47,311 nucleotides of DNA from Pseudomonadales bacterium (GTDB lineage: Bacteria > Pseudomonadota > Gammaproteobacteria > Pseudomonadales > Azotimanducaceae): NCBI GenBank assembly GCA_016779325.1, contig JADHNU010000016.1, positions 1-47,311 on the forward strand, read 5' to 3'. Made by a program: the position numbers and the translations under genes. Below are positions 36,558 through 47,311 of this stretch, in pieces. Every line of letters begins with the position of its first letter. Within the stretch, counting starts at the first letter, position 1. Under the pieces are notes generated by a model, which saw only the letters and a program-made list of their open reading frames with translations, ran no database searches and was not told the DNA's origin.

Positions 36558-38390
36558 TTATTCCACGGTGACGGACTTGGCCAGGTTTCGGGGCTGGTCC
36601 ACGTCCGTACCCCGCAGCACAGCGACGTAATAGGCCAAAAGCTGCAGGGGAAGGGTATGAATAATGGGCGCGAGGATGGTCGGACAGCGCGGCACCGGCA
36701 CCACCTCTACGCCGGGCTCCGGCTCAAAGGGCGTGTCCTCGTCGGCAAAGACATACAGCTGCCCGCCCCGGGCCCGAACCTCCTGGAGGTTCGACTCGAG
36801 CTTCTCAAGCAGCTCATCGTTGGGGGCCACGGCCACCACGGGCATGTGCTCATCCACCAACGCCAGGGGGCCATGCTTAAGTTCCCCCGCGGGATACCCT
36901 TCGGCATGGATATAGCTGATTTCTTTGAGCTTTAAAGCGCCTTCGAGGGCGATCGGGTACATCTCGCCGCGGCCCAGAAACAGCGCGTGGCTGTGGGACA
37001 CAAACTGCTGCGCGAGGGCCCGCACGGGCTGCTCGAGCACCTCGAGGGTGTGCTGAATGTGCGCCGGGAGGGCGTGAAGGGCTTCTACGATGGTCCGCTC
37101 CTCAGCGGCGGGAAGGCCGTGGCGCCGGCCCAGGCATAGGGCCAGGAGCAGCAGATCAATGAGCATGGCCGTGAACGCCTTGGTCGAAGCGACCCCCACT
37201 TCCGTGCCCGCTTCCAGCATGAGGGCCAAGTCCGCCTCGCGCACCATGGTGCTCGTGGGCACGTTGCATAGGGTCAGCAGGGCCAGATAGCCTCGTTCCT
37301 TCGCCAGGCGCAGGGCAGCGAGCGTATCCGCCGTTTCCCCGGACTGGGAGAGGGTGACGAAAAGCGTATTGGGCGCCACGGCTACCGTGCGGTAGCGGAA
37401 TTCGCTGGCAATTTCCACGGAGCAGGGCAGCCCCGCCAGCGCCTCAATCCAGTAACGCGCCACGGAGGCTGCGTAAAAGCTCGTGCCGCAGGCGACAAGG
37501 GTGACCGCCTGGGCCTGATCAAAGATCGCCTTGGCCCCAACCCCAAAGGCGCCTTCAAGCACCTGATCCTTAGAAATTCGTCCCTCGAGGGTGGCCGTTG
37601 CAACCTTAGGCTGCTGATGGATTTCCTTCAGCATGTGGTGAGCATAGCCGCGCTTATCCGTGTCTTCCTCGGCCATCTCGATGCGCACCGTCGCCCGCAC
37701 CTGCTGCTCGTCGTCGACGCTGAAGACCTCAAAGCCCTCTCGGCGCACCACCACCAGATCCCCTTCTTCCATAAAGACGAAGCGATCCGTGACCGGGCGC
37801 AGCGCAAGGGGATCGGATGCGAGGTACATCTCCCCAATCCCAACGCCCACCACTAGGGGGCTGCCCTGACGCGCGGCGATGAGTTCACCGGGGTAGTCGC
37901 GGTGCAGCACCACAAGCCCATAGGCCCCCTCAAGGCGCTGAACCGCCTGGCGCACGGCCTCCCGCAGCGTGCCGCAGGCGGCATAGCTATGGTGAATCAG
38001 GTGGACCACCGTTTCCGTGTCCGTCTCCGATTCAAAAACATAGCCGAGGGCCTGCAGCTCTCGGCGAAGGCTCTCGTGGTTCTCGATGATCCCGTTATGC
38101 ACCAGCGCAAGGCCATCCCCGGACATGTGCGGATGGGCATTGTTCTCGCTGGGAACGCCGTGGGTCGCCCAGCGCGTATGGGCAATGCCGATGCGGCCTG
38201 CGGTGGGGGCCGCCGTCAGCGCCTCGCGAAGCGCCGCCACCTTGCCCAGGCGGCGGACCCGATTAATACCCTCCGCCTCGAGCACGGCAACGCCCGCAGA
38301 GTCGTAGCCCCGATACTCCAAACGCTCCAGGCCCGTCAGCAGAATCTCCTGGACTTCCCGAGCGCCAACGACGCCTACAATCCCGCACAT
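36558..38390 (-). CDS. glmS: Glutamine-fructose-6-phosphate aminotransferase (isomerizing)
   Basis: Makes glucosamine-6-phosphate for peptidoglycan and LPS. The 610 residues are full length. The N-terminal glutaminase domain starts MCGIVGVVG, with the Cys2 nucleophile, and has the HTRWATHG and RQGSPLVVG motifs. Two SIS domains follow: VACGTSFYAASVARYW and TLSQSGETADTLAAL, then a second with LGRGEMYPIALEGALKLKEISYIHAEGYPAGELKHGP. It ends with the PRNLAKSVTVE tail. It lies 3 bases after glmU. I see no glmS ribozyme, which is a Gram-positive feature. Confidence 0.97.
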   Translation of the reverse strand: MCGIVGVVGAREVQEILLTGLERLEYRGYDSAGVAVLEAEGINRVRRLGKVAALREALTAAPTAGRIGIAHTRWATHGVPSENNAHPHMSGDGLALVHNGIIENHESLRRELQALGYVFESETDTETVVHLIHHSYAACGTLREAVRQAVQRLEGAYGLVVLHRDYPGELIAARQGSPLVVGVGIGEMYLASDPLALRPVTDRFVFMEEGDLVVVRREGFEVFSVDDEQQVRATVRIEMAEEDTDKRGYAHHMLKEIHQQPKVATATLEGRISKDQVLEGAFGVGAKAIFDQAQAVTLVACGTSFYAASVARYWIEALAGLPCSVEIASEFRYRTVAVAPNTLFVTLSQSGETADTLAALRLAKERGYLALLTLCNVPTSTMVREADLALMLEAGTEVGVASTKAFTAMLIDLLLLALCLGRRHGLPAAEERTIVEALHALPAHIQHTLEVLEQPVRALAQQFVSHSHALFLGRGEMYPIALEGALKLKEISYIHAEGYPAGELKHGPLALVDEHMPVVAVAPNDELLEKLESNLQEVRARGGQLYVFADEDTPFEPEPGVEVVPVPRCPTILAPIIHTLPLQLLAYYVAVLRGTDVDQPRNLAKSVTVE

Positions 38391-38393
38391 GGT

Positions 38394-39791
38394 TTAGTCC
38401 TCTTCTTTTCCCCGTTGCGCTCGGGCTTTAGGAGATTGCCATCCTGAAATGCTGCGTTGGCGCCCGCGGCCCACGGCCAAGGTCTCCGCGTCCACGTCCT
38501 TAGTGATGGTGGAACCCGCCCCAAGAAAGGCCCCCTCACCCACCGTGAGGGGCGCCACCAGGGTGCTGTTCGAACCGACGAATACATCATTGCCGAGCAC
38601 CGTGGGGTGCTTGCCAATCCCATCGTAGTTACAGGTGATGGTGCCCGCACCCACGTTCACCCGCTGCCCGAGGGTCGCATCACCCAGGTAGGCCAAATGG
38701 TTCGCCTTGCTGTAATCGCCCAGGGTGGTTTTCTTCGTTTCCACAAAGTTGCCGATACGCGTTCCGCGCCCCAGCACCGTCCCTTCCCGCAGGCGGGCAA
38801 AGGGCCCAAGCTGCGCCTCAGGGCCGACGACGGCGCCTTCAATATGGGTGAGCGGCGCGACCTGAACACCGTCCTGAAGCTCAGCGTCCTTGATCACGCA
38901 GTGAGCACCCACTTTCACGTTTTGACCCAGAACAACCTTCCCTTCGAAAACACAACCGACATCGATGATGCAGTCCTGGCCTGCCTCGACATGGCCGCGG
39001 AGGGTGACCGATTCCGGAGCACGAAGCGTCACCCCGGCGGCCATGAGCTGATCGCGGCGGCGCGTTTGAAGGGTTGCTTCCAGCGCGGCGAGTTGGGCCC
39101 GCGTATTCGCGCCGCGGAGGCTCGCGGAGTCGGCCTCGGGCACGGCGACGCAGGGCACCCCGGCGGCCCGAGCAACGGCGATCAGATCGGTGAGATAGAA
39201 CTCCCCTTGAGCGTTATCGGCCGTGATCGCCTTGAGCCAGCGGGGCAGGGGCTCGGCAGGCAAGACATAAATCCCGGCATTGATCTCTTGAAGGGCGCGC
39301 TGCGCCGGAGTGGCGTCTTTCTCTTCGACGATTGCCGCTAAGGCGCCGTCTTCATCGCGAAGGATTCGCCCAAAGCCAGTCGGGGCTTCAAGCGTCGTTG
39401 TCATGACCCCCACCGCATCGCCCGGAACGGCTTCCATGAACCGCTCGAGCATCGCCGGTTCAAGCAACGGTACATCACCAGATAGAACCAGCACCCGATC
39501 CACGCCGTCGGGTAGGGGAAGGGCAGCGCGCACCGCATCGCCGGTCCCAAGCTGGGTGGCTTGGCACGCCAGGCTCGCACCGGCGGCCTCAGCGAGGGCC
39601 ACCACCTCGGGCATATTCGGCCCGTGAATGACCCGGAGAGAGTCCACAACCGCGCCAGCGGCGGCCAGCACATGTGCCAGCATGGGTTCACCCCCAAGAT
39701 CGAGCATCACCTTGGGGTGGGCCGAGCGCATGCGCGTCCCTTTCCCAGCGGCAAGAATCAAGGCAAGGGTATGGACTGGCGGGGAAGACAT
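38394..39791 (-). CDS. glmU: Bifunctional N-acetylglucosamine-1-phosphate uridyltransferase/acetyltransferase
   Basis: Makes UDP-GlcNAc from GlcN-1-P using acetyl-CoA and UTP. The 465 residues include an N-terminal pyrophosphorylase with LILAAGKGTRMRS (12-24) and QLGTGDAV, and a C-terminal left-handed beta-helix acetyltransferase with hexapeptide repeats and the VNVGAGTITCNYDG and FVGSNSTLVAP stretches. I chose ATG 39791 (GGAG at a good distance) over an earlier in-frame start. It is first of glmU-glmS and sits downstream of atpC, the standard gammaproteobacterial order. Confidence 0.97.
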   Translation of the reverse strand: MSSPPVHTLALILAAGKGTRMRSAHPKVMLDLGGEPMLAHVLAAAGAVVDSLRVIHGPNMPEVVALAEAAGASLACQATQLGTGDAVRAALPLPDGVDRVLVLSGDVPLLEPAMLERFMEAVPGDAVGVMTTTLEAPTGFGRILRDEDGALAAIVEEKDATPAQRALQEINAGIYVLPAEPLPRWLKAITADNAQGEFYLTDLIAVARAAGVPCVAVPEADSASLRGANTRAQLAALEATLQTRRRDQLMAAGVTLRAPESVTLRGHVEAGQDCIIDVGCVFEGKVVLGQNVKVGAHCVIKDAELQDGVQVAPLTHIEGAVVGPEAQLGPFARLREGTVLGRGTRIGNFVETKKTTLGDYSKANHLAYLGDATLGQRVNVGAGTITCNYDGIGKHPTVLGNDVFVGSNSTLVAPLTVGEGAFLGAGSTITKDVDAETLAVGRGRQRSISGWQSPKARAQRGKEED

Positions 39792-39842
39792 GGAAAAAGC
39801 TCCAACTCGGTTAGCGCAGCCCACTTTACCCGGGCCAGGAAC

Positions 39843-39869
39843 AAAAAAGGCAGCCGCAGCTGCCTTTTT
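39843..39869 (-). terminator. Rho-independent terminator after atpC, symmetrical
   Basis: GGCAGC (39849-39854), a CGCA loop and GCTGCC (39859-39864) form a perfect 6-bp GC stem flanked by A and T tracts (39843-39848 and 39865-39869). On the minus strand the T tract follows the stem, 46 bases after the atpC stop, so it ends the atp operon. The flanking tracts are symmetrical, so it would also work on plus. Confidence 0.85.
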
Positions 39870-39914
39870 CCGTACACGCGCCGACCGCGGGCCCCGTGGA
39901 CGGCGAAGCGGGCG

Positions 39915-40337
39915 CTAAGCGCCCCGCCGGCGGTGCATCCGCAACACGCGAAGCTGCGCCGCCGCTTCCGCAAGCTGCGCCGCGGCAACGGAGAACTCGA
40001 AATCACCGGAGCGATCGGCCATGGCCCGTTCGGCATCTTCCATGGCCTTCACGGCCGCCGCTTCGTCGAGGTCCGCAGCCCGAGCCGCCGTGTCCGCAAG
40101 GACCGTCACCACCCCTGGCTGCACTTCCAGGAAGCCGCCCGACGCGTAGATGGTCTCCTCCTCTCCGCCCGCCAGAATCAGGCGGACCGGACCGGGCTTG
40201 AGCTTAGTCAGCAAAGGTGCGTGGCCCGGCATGATACCCAGTTCTCCGAGTACCCCCGTGGCCACCACCATTTCGACTCGGCCCGAAAACAGCTCGGCTT
40301 CGGCACTCACCACATCGCAGTGGATCGTCATTGCCAT
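39915..40337 (-). CDS. atpC: F-type ATP synthase epsilon subunit
   Basis: Central-stalk subunit that couples rotor to catalytic head and can inhibit hydrolysis. The 140 residues include the N-terminal beta-sandwich ([31 protein letters not shown]) and a C-terminal helical hairpin (about 90-135). It is the last gene of the atp operon, 12 bases after atpD. Confidence 0.96.
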   Translation of the reverse strand: MAMTIHCDVVSAEAELFSGRVEMVVATGVLGELGIMPGHAPLLTKLKPGPVRLILAGGEEETIYASGGFLEVQPGVVTVLADTAARAADLDEAAAVKAMEDAERAMADRSGDFEFSVAAAQLAEAAAQLRVLRMHRRRGA

Positions 40338-40349
40338 GGGACGTCTCCC

Positions 40350-41774
<1,425 letters not shown>

Positions 41775-42635
41775 TTAGACGGCCTGCGCGCCGCCGACAA
41801 TTTCCGCAATTTCCTGCGTAATTGCCGCCTGTCGTGCGTTGTTGTAGCTGAGCTGGAGATCGTCGATGAGCTTTCCAGCGTTCTCCGTCGCATTTTTCAT
41901 TGCAATCATCTTGGCTGCTTGTTCGCAGGCCGCGTTCTCCACCACGGCCTGGTACACCTGCGCTTCAAGATAGCGGCGGATCAGGTCTTCAATGAGCTCC
42001 GCGGCATCCGGCTCGTACAGGTAATCCCAGGCGTGGGTGTACTCGTCGCTTTCCATGGGCGGCAGGGGCGCCAGCTGCCGGATCGTCGGCGACTGGGTCA
42101 TGGTGTTCACAAAGGTGTTGTAAACCACAAATAGGCGGTCGATGGTCCCCGCCTCATAGGCCTTCAACATCACCGTGATGCCGCCGATGAGCTCCTCCAC
42201 CCGGGGCTGCTCGCCGACGCCTTCGATGCTCGCCACGACGTTGCCACCGAAGCTACGGAAGAAGCTTTGTGCCTTACGACCAATTAAGGCGAGATCGATT
42301 TCCACGCCGTCATCGGCCTGGGCCTTCATGGCCTTCACCAAAGCGCGGAACTCGTTCACGTTTAGGCCTCCGCAAAGGCCTTTTTCCGTGGACACCACGA
42401 TGTAGCCCACCCGCTTAACGGGCCGCGACTCCATATACACGGAGCGGTGCTCCGGATTGGCATGGGCAAGGTGACCCACGACCTGAAGGACGCGATCCGC
42501 GTAGGGCCGGCTTTCCGCCATGCGGTCCTGCGTGCGCCGCATCTTCGATGCAGCCACCATTTCCATTGCACTGGTGATCTTCTGCGTGTTTTGCACGCTT
42601 TTGATCTTGGTGCGAATTTCCTTTCCTACGGCCAT
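41775..42635 (-). CDS. atpG: F-type ATP synthase gamma subunit
   Basis: Rotary central shaft of F1. The 286 residues are normal. The N-terminal coiled-coil helix [30 protein letters not shown] (split family stretch) and the C-terminal helix [31 protein letters not shown] are highly conserved; GLCGGLN lies near residue 88. The gene lies 42 bases before atpD. Confidence 0.97.
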   Translation of the reverse strand: MAVGKEIRTKIKSVQNTQKITSAMEMVAASKMRRTQDRMAESRPYADRVLQVVGHLAHANPEHRSVYMESRPVKRVGYIVVSTEKGLCGGLNVNEFRALVKAMKAQADDGVEIDLALIGRKAQSFFRSFGGNVVASIEGVGEQPRVEELIGGITVMLKAYEAGTIDRLFVVYNTFVNTMTQSPTIRQLAPLPPMESDEYTHAWDYLYEPDAAELIEDLIRRYLEAQVYQAVVENAACEQAAKMIAMKNATENAGKLIDDLQLSYNNARQAAITQEIAEIVGGAQAV

Positions 42636-42655
42636 GGTTCAGCTCGCTCGCCGGG

Positions 42656-44200
42656 TTACCAGGTACGCGTTTCCTTGAAGCGCGTAATCGCAGAACGCAT
42701 GGTCTCGACGATTTCGTCGTTATATGCGCCGCTCTCGTCGATCTTCTTCATGAAGTCGTCGTGCTCTTCATGCATGTACTCAAGCAGCGCGGCCTCGAAA
42801 GCCAGCACCTTGTCCACGGCCACGTCCTCAAGGAATCCTTGGGTAGCGGCGAAGAGGCTCACGCCCATCTCCGACACGGACATGGGTGCGTACTGGCGCT
42901 GTTTCATGAGCTCCGTTACGCGGCGACCATGCTCCAGCTGCTTCCGGGTCGTTTCGTCGAGATCAGAGGCAAACTGCGAGAAGGCCGCCAGCTCGCGGTA
43001 CTGCGCGAGGGCCAGCTTGATCCCGCCGGAGATCTTCTTGATGAAGGACGTCTGCGCCGAGCCCCCCACCCGGGACACGGAAATCCCCGGGCTCATGGGC
43101 GGACGAATGCCGGAATTGAACAGATCCGCTTCAAGGAAGATCTGCCCATCGGTAATCGAGATAACGTTGGTCGGAACGAAGGCGGACACGTCCCCAGCCT
43201 GCGTCTCGATCACGGGCAACGCCGTGAGGGAGCCGGTCTTACCCGTCACCGCGCCCTTGGTGAACGCCGTCACGTAGTCTTCGTTCACGCGGGAGGCGCG
43301 CTCAAGCAAACGGGAGTGCAGGTAGAACACGTCTCCGGGGTAGGCTTCCCGCCCCGGGGGACGCTTCAGCAAGAGGGAAATTTGGCGGTAAGCGACGGCT
43401 TGCTTAGAAAGATCATCGTAAATGATCAGCGCATCTTCGCCATGATCGCGGAACCACTCGCCCATGGTGCAGCCTGCATAGGGCGCAAGGAACTGCATGG
43501 AGGCGGGGGTGGAGGCCGACGCCGCAACCACGATGGTGTGGGCAAGCGCGTTGTGTTCCTCGAGCTTGCGCACGACGTTGGCAATGGTGGACATCTTCTG
43601 TCCGATTGCCACGTAGATGCAGGTCATGTTTTTGTCTTTCTGGTTGATAATCGTATCAACCGCGATGGCCGTCTTACCGATCTGCCGGTCGCCAATGATC
43701 AGCTCCCGCTGGCCCCGACCCACGGGCACCATGGCATCGATACACTTCAGACCCGTTTGCACGGGCTGATCCACGGACTTCCGCGCGATAACCCCAGGCG
43801 CAACCTTCTCGATGGCGTCCGTTTCCGAGGTGCCAAGATCGCCACGACCGTCAATGGGGTTGCCGAGCGCATCCACGACGCGACCGACCAGCTCGCGACC
43901 CACGGGCACTTCCAGGATGCGCCCGGTGCATCGCGCGGTTTGCCCTTCGGCGAGGTGTTGGTAGTCCCCAAGCACCACAGCGCCCACGGAGTCCCGCTCG
44001 AGGTTCAGCGCAAGGCCATAGCCACCAGCGGAGAATTCGATCATCTCCCCATAGCGGGCTTCGGCCATGCCGTGGATGCGGATGATGCCGTCGGACACGC
44101 TAACAATCGTGCCCTCGTTCCGCGCTTCGGTTTGGAGATCCATCGACGCGATGCGCTGCTTAATGATGTCGCTGATCTCGGAAGGGTTCAGTTGCTGCAT
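42656..44200 (-). CDS. atpA: F-type ATP synthase alpha subunit
   Basis: Non-catalytic nucleotide-binding F1 subunit. The 514 residues are normal. P-loop GDRQIGKTA near residue 169, [11 protein letters not shown] before it, and the [41 protein letters not shown] region (family signature PGREAYPGD). AGGATG upstream of the ATG is a fair ribosome-binding site. It lies 47 bases after atpH. Confidence 0.98.
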   Translation of the reverse strand: MQQLNPSEISDIIKQRIASMDLQTEARNEGTIVSVSDGIIRIHGMAEARYGEMIEFSAGGYGLALNLERDSVGAVVLGDYQHLAEGQTARCTGRILEVPVGRELVGRVVDALGNPIDGRGDLGTSETDAIEKVAPGVIARKSVDQPVQTGLKCIDAMVPVGRGQRELIIGDRQIGKTAIAVDTIINQKDKNMTCIYVAIGQKMSTIANVVRKLEEHNALAHTIVVAASASTPASMQFLAPYAGCTMGEWFRDHGEDALIIYDDLSKQAVAYRQISLLLKRPPGREAYPGDVFYLHSRLLERASRVNEDYVTAFTKGAVTGKTGSLTALPVIETQAGDVSAFVPTNVISITDGQIFLEADLFNSGIRPPMSPGISVSRVGGSAQTSFIKKISGGIKLALAQYRELAAFSQFASDLDETTRKQLEHGRRVTELMKQRQYAPMSVSEMGVSLFAATQGFLEDVAVDKVLAFEAALLEYMHEEHDDFMKKIDESGAYNDEIVETMRSAITRFKETRTW

Positions 44201-44247
44201 CGGTCCATCCTCAGAATGCGTTCGAATCCGGGGGCCCCGGACCTCGG

Positions 44248-44784
44248 TTAGACGCGCAGGGCGTCGGCCAAGCGGCCGAGGCGGCCGCGTACGGAACCAT
44301 CAATTAGCGTGTCACCAGCGCGGATCAGCGCGCCGCCCAAAAGGGTCGGGTCGATCCGATGGCTGATGGCGATTTCTTTCTTAAAGCGGGCCTGTAAAGC
44401 TGCCTTGAGCCGCTCAAGCGTTGCCTCATCGGCGGGCTGCGCCAGCACCACCTCCACATCAAGGGTCTGCTCAAGGGCATCCCGGGCCACGGCAAATTGC
44501 GTGGCGATCTCCGGCAACAGGGCAAGCCGCTTGTTCTCGGCAAGCACAGCGAGCAAGGCCCGCAGGGCGTCCGGCGCGCCTTCCGGCAAAAAGCCCGCCA
44601 GTTCAGCCGCCTTAGCAGCGGGGTCGGGCTTCGGGGCTGCCAGCAGCGCGGCCACTTCCGGCGCGGCAGCCGCCGCACCGAGCAGCGCTAAGCCCCGACC
44701 CATGGCCTCAACGGCGCCCGTATCCTGGGCGACGCCAAAGGCCGCTCGGGCGTAGGGGCGTGCAAGGGTTGCTAGCTCTGCCAT
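44248..44784 (-). CDS. atpH: F-type ATP synthase delta subunit
   Basis: Peripheral-stalk subunit linking b to the top of F1. The 178 residues fit. [15 protein letters not shown] at the N-terminus, a helical body and the C-terminal [29 protein letters not shown] hallmark (split into GGALIRAGD and DGSVRGRL). It lies 15 bases after atpF. Confidence 0.96.
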   Translation of the reverse strand: MAELATLARPYARAAFGVAQDTGAVEAMGRGLALLGAAAAAPEVAALLAAPKPDPAAKAAELAGFLPEGAPDALRALLAVLAENKRLALLPEIATQFAVARDALEQTLDVEVVLAQPADEATLERLKAALQARFKKEIAISHRIDPTLLGGALIRAGDTLIDGSVRGRLGRLADALRV

Positions 44785-44799
44785 GGTGGTCTCCCCGCC

Positions 44800-45270
44800 T
44801 TAGAGTTGCTGTGCGAGATCGTCGAGCAGGGCTTGGTGCGCACCGGCATCAACCACCTGCCCCAGCACCTTCTCTGCCCCCGCCACAGCCAGGACGGCAA
44901 CGTCCTTGCGGAGCGTTTCCCGGGCCCGGTTAACTTCGCGCTCGATGTCGGCGCGCGCGGCCTCCAGGAGCTTAGCCCCTTCAGCGCGGGCCTCTTCCTT
45001 TGCCTCGTCAACCATTTGCGCTGCCCGTTGGCGAGCTTGCTCCACCAGCGCAGCGGCCTCTTCCTTGGCGCCCTTGAGCTCGTCCGTGGCACGCTTTTGT
45101 GCCAGCTCAAGGTCTAGGGAGGCCCGCTCTGCGGCCGCCAGGCCGTCGGCGATTTGCTTCTGCCGAGCCTCCATGGCTTCCACGATCGGCGGCCAAATCG
45201 TTTTCATGCAAATCCACACGAAAACAAAGAAGGCAATCGACTGCCCGAGTAGGGTGAGGGTAATGCTCAT
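44800..45270 (-). CDS. atpF: F-type ATP synthase b subunit
   Basis: Peripheral-stalk subunit with one N-terminal membrane helix (about 5-25, [17 protein letters not shown]) and a long charged helix for dimerisation. The 156 residues equal the E. coli length. There is a single copy of b, and no b' gene is present in the operon, as expected outside alphaproteobacteria and cyanobacteria. Confidence 0.96.
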   Translation of the reverse strand: MSITLTLLGQSIAFFVFVWICMKTIWPPIVEAMEARQKQIADGLAAAERASLDLELAQKRATDELKGAKEEAAALVEQARQRAAQMVDEAKEEARAEGAKLLEAARADIEREVNRARETLRKDVAVLAVAGAEKVLGQVVDAGAHQALLDDLAQQL

Positions 45271-45329
45271 AGCGTAAATCCTCCGCTGCGCGTTTGCTTG
45301 GTCGCTCCGAGGAGCGCCCTAGGGCGTGC

Positions 45330-45575
<246 letters not shown>

Positions 45576-45645
45576 TTATCGCGAAAAGGTTAAGGTTCCG
45601 CTACGTACGCAAGAATCCCGACGGCCCGAAGGCAGCGGCGGGGCC

Positions 45646-46581
<936 letters not shown>

Positions 46582-46953
46582 CTAAAGCGGGGCGATCCAT
46601 GCGCCTATGCGGTGCGCCGCATGGACCACAAGAAAGCCCATAAAGAATGCTGGGCCCTGCCCCGAGGGCAGTTGGCTTAGGGCCAGAGCAAGCAGCCCGA
46701 CCGCAAGCACCAATTTAAAAAGCATGGCGCCGAAGAGCGCGCCGGCGGCCACCAAGGGCCGCTCATGGTTGGCCGACCGTGTAACGCGGCGGGCCATCCA
46801 GAGATTGGGCACGAAGGCCACGACTCCTCCGAGGAGCGTGGTCTTGGCATCGCCCAACCCAAGGGCCGCAGCACTGGCCCCAGCGACGCCAAGGGCGAGG
46901 ATCTGTACGACCAAAACCTGCCCCAAGCCGCGGGAATCGTCAGGTTTTTTCAT
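46582..46953 (-). CDS. atpI: ATP synthase protein I
   Basis: Small membrane protein encoded first in the atp operon; proposed to help assemble the c ring. The 123 residues have four hydrophobic segments (about 10-30, 38-52, 66-88 and 97-118). LGVAGASAAALGLGDAKTTLLGG and VPNLWMARR are family-like. The ribosome-binding site is weak, as usual for this low-copy product. A strong promoter lies 80 bases upstream. Confidence 0.88.
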   Translation of the reverse strand: MKKPDDSRGLGQVLVVQILALGVAGASAAALGLGDAKTTLLGGVVAFVPNLWMARRVTRSANHERPLVAAGALFGAMLFKLVLAVGLLALALSQLPSGQGPAFFMGFLVVHAAHRIGAWIAPL

Positions 46954-47032
46954 CGCAAGGGACCCGGGAGCAAACCCCGCTTAACGGCGGCGTCTCCGAT
47001 CAAGCCCATGACCCTAGGTTAGAAGCGCGCGA

Positions 47033-47061
47033 ATTATAGGCACACCCTAGCCCTGGAGCAA
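47033..47061 (-). promoter_or_regulatory. Promoter of the atp operon
   Basis: On the minus strand, a perfect TATAAT (47038-47033) lies 17 bases after TTGCTC (47061-47056). The predicted start near 47026 leaves a leader of about 73 bases before atpI. It lies in the 127-base gap after the parB stop and is the best -10 match I see in the window. Confidence 0.75.
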
Positions 47062-47080
47062 GGCATCCGAGGCCACCCAT

Positions 47081-47311
47081 CTAGGGCCGGAGGTGGGCAA
47101 GGACCCCGTCCAATTCTTCGAGCGAGGTGTAGCGAATGATTAGCCGCCCCCCTTTTTTGCCGTGCTCGATGCTCACGGGCGCGCCGAGGCGCTCCGCGAG
47201 GGTGCGCTCGAGGGCGACGGTATCTCGATCGGGGGCAGGGCGAGGGGGCTTGCCTTGCGGCGGCAACATCGTTTTCTGCACCTGTCGCTCGACCTCCCGC
47301 ACGGTCCAGCC
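47081..47311 (-). CDS. parB: Chromosome-partitioning protein ParB, C-terminal end only
   Basis: DNA-binding CTPase that loads at parS sites for chromosome segregation. Only the last 76 codons are in the window; the gene runs off the right edge. GWTVREVERQVQK resembles the end of the ParB HTH/linker region (family LSVRETExLV). The final ~45 residues (VALERTLAERLGAPVSIEHG, then GGRLIIRYTSLEELDGVLAHL) match the C-terminal dimerisation domain. The parB-atpI order is the common one in gammaproteobacteria and places the window close to the origin. Confidence 0.92.
   Translation of the reverse strand, partial: GWTVREVERQVQKTMLPPQGKPPRPAPDRDTVALERTLAERLGAPVSIEHGKKGGRLIIRYTSLEELDGVLAHLRP

Noticed and set aside
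42761-44251. 496-codon open frame on plus opposite atpA
   Set aside because: Antisense shadow of atpA; composition is Gly/Arg/His rich with no domain.

Overview
The window reads as a compact, GC-rich stretch of chromosomal core from a gammaproteobacterium. I base this on gene content and order: pilT/yggS-proC-yggT, metXW-rdgB-hemW, ftsYEX-rpoH, coaBC-argB-slmA-pyrE-rph-yicC-gmk-rpoZ-spoT-ridA-recG, rubredoxin/ubiCA, and atpIBEFHAGDC-glmU-glmS beside parB. These blocks resemble Pseudomonas/Chromatiales-type chromosomes near the replication origin. I do not assign a genus. I see no tRNA, rRNA, CRISPR array, insertion sequence, prophage or integron, and no stretch over about 300 bases lacks a gene.

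Layout. Positions 1-970 hold the truncated pilT on the minus strand, divergent from yggS-proC-yggT and then metX-metW, a DUF4426 gene, rdgB and hemW (1051-7235, plus). The minus block 7232-11884 reads ftsY-ftsE-ftsX, rpoH, a DUF423 gene and trmB. The plus genes rsmD and coaD follow, then minus mutM, a plus hyuA-type gene, and the minus ribosomal protein genes rpmB-rpmG. Next come coaBC-argB-slmA (plus), rph-pyrE (minus) and yicC-gmk-rpoZ-spoT-ridA-recG (plus). A cation-coupled dicarboxylate/amino-acid symporter and a rubredoxin gene (minus) precede ubiC-ubiA (plus). A TRAP transporter locus follows: dctQ-dctM and a signal-bearing GNAT-like gene on plus, with dctP facing them on minus. From 34085 to the end everything is on minus: uvrD, a small membrane protein, glmS, glmU, the complete ATP synthase operon and the C-terminal end of parB.

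The genes cover housekeeping work: ATP synthesis, cell-wall precursor supply (glmS, glmU), CoA, heme, methionine, proline, arginine, pyrimidine and ubiquinone metabolism, DNA repair (mutM, uvrD, recG, rdgB), cell division (ftsEX, slmA), membrane targeting (ftsY), heat shock (rpoH) and stringent response (spoT, rpoZ). The packing is extreme. Tandem neighbours often share ATGA/GTGA/TTGA, four convergent pairs share a CTAG in which both stop codons lie, and one divergent pair starts from a single CATG.

The most interesting signal is regulatory. A near-perfect CIRCE element (one mismatch) lies between ftsX and rpoH, over the best sigma-70-like promoter for rpoH, which suggests that HrcA represses the heat-shock sigma factor gene. 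Other points of interest are the exported GNAT-like protein in the TRAP locus, the solitary HyuA-type protein, a UbiA with an altered second Asp motif and an AtpB with a cysteine-bearing N-terminal insertion. I did not find a clearly new multi-gene system; most of the window is ordinary core genome.
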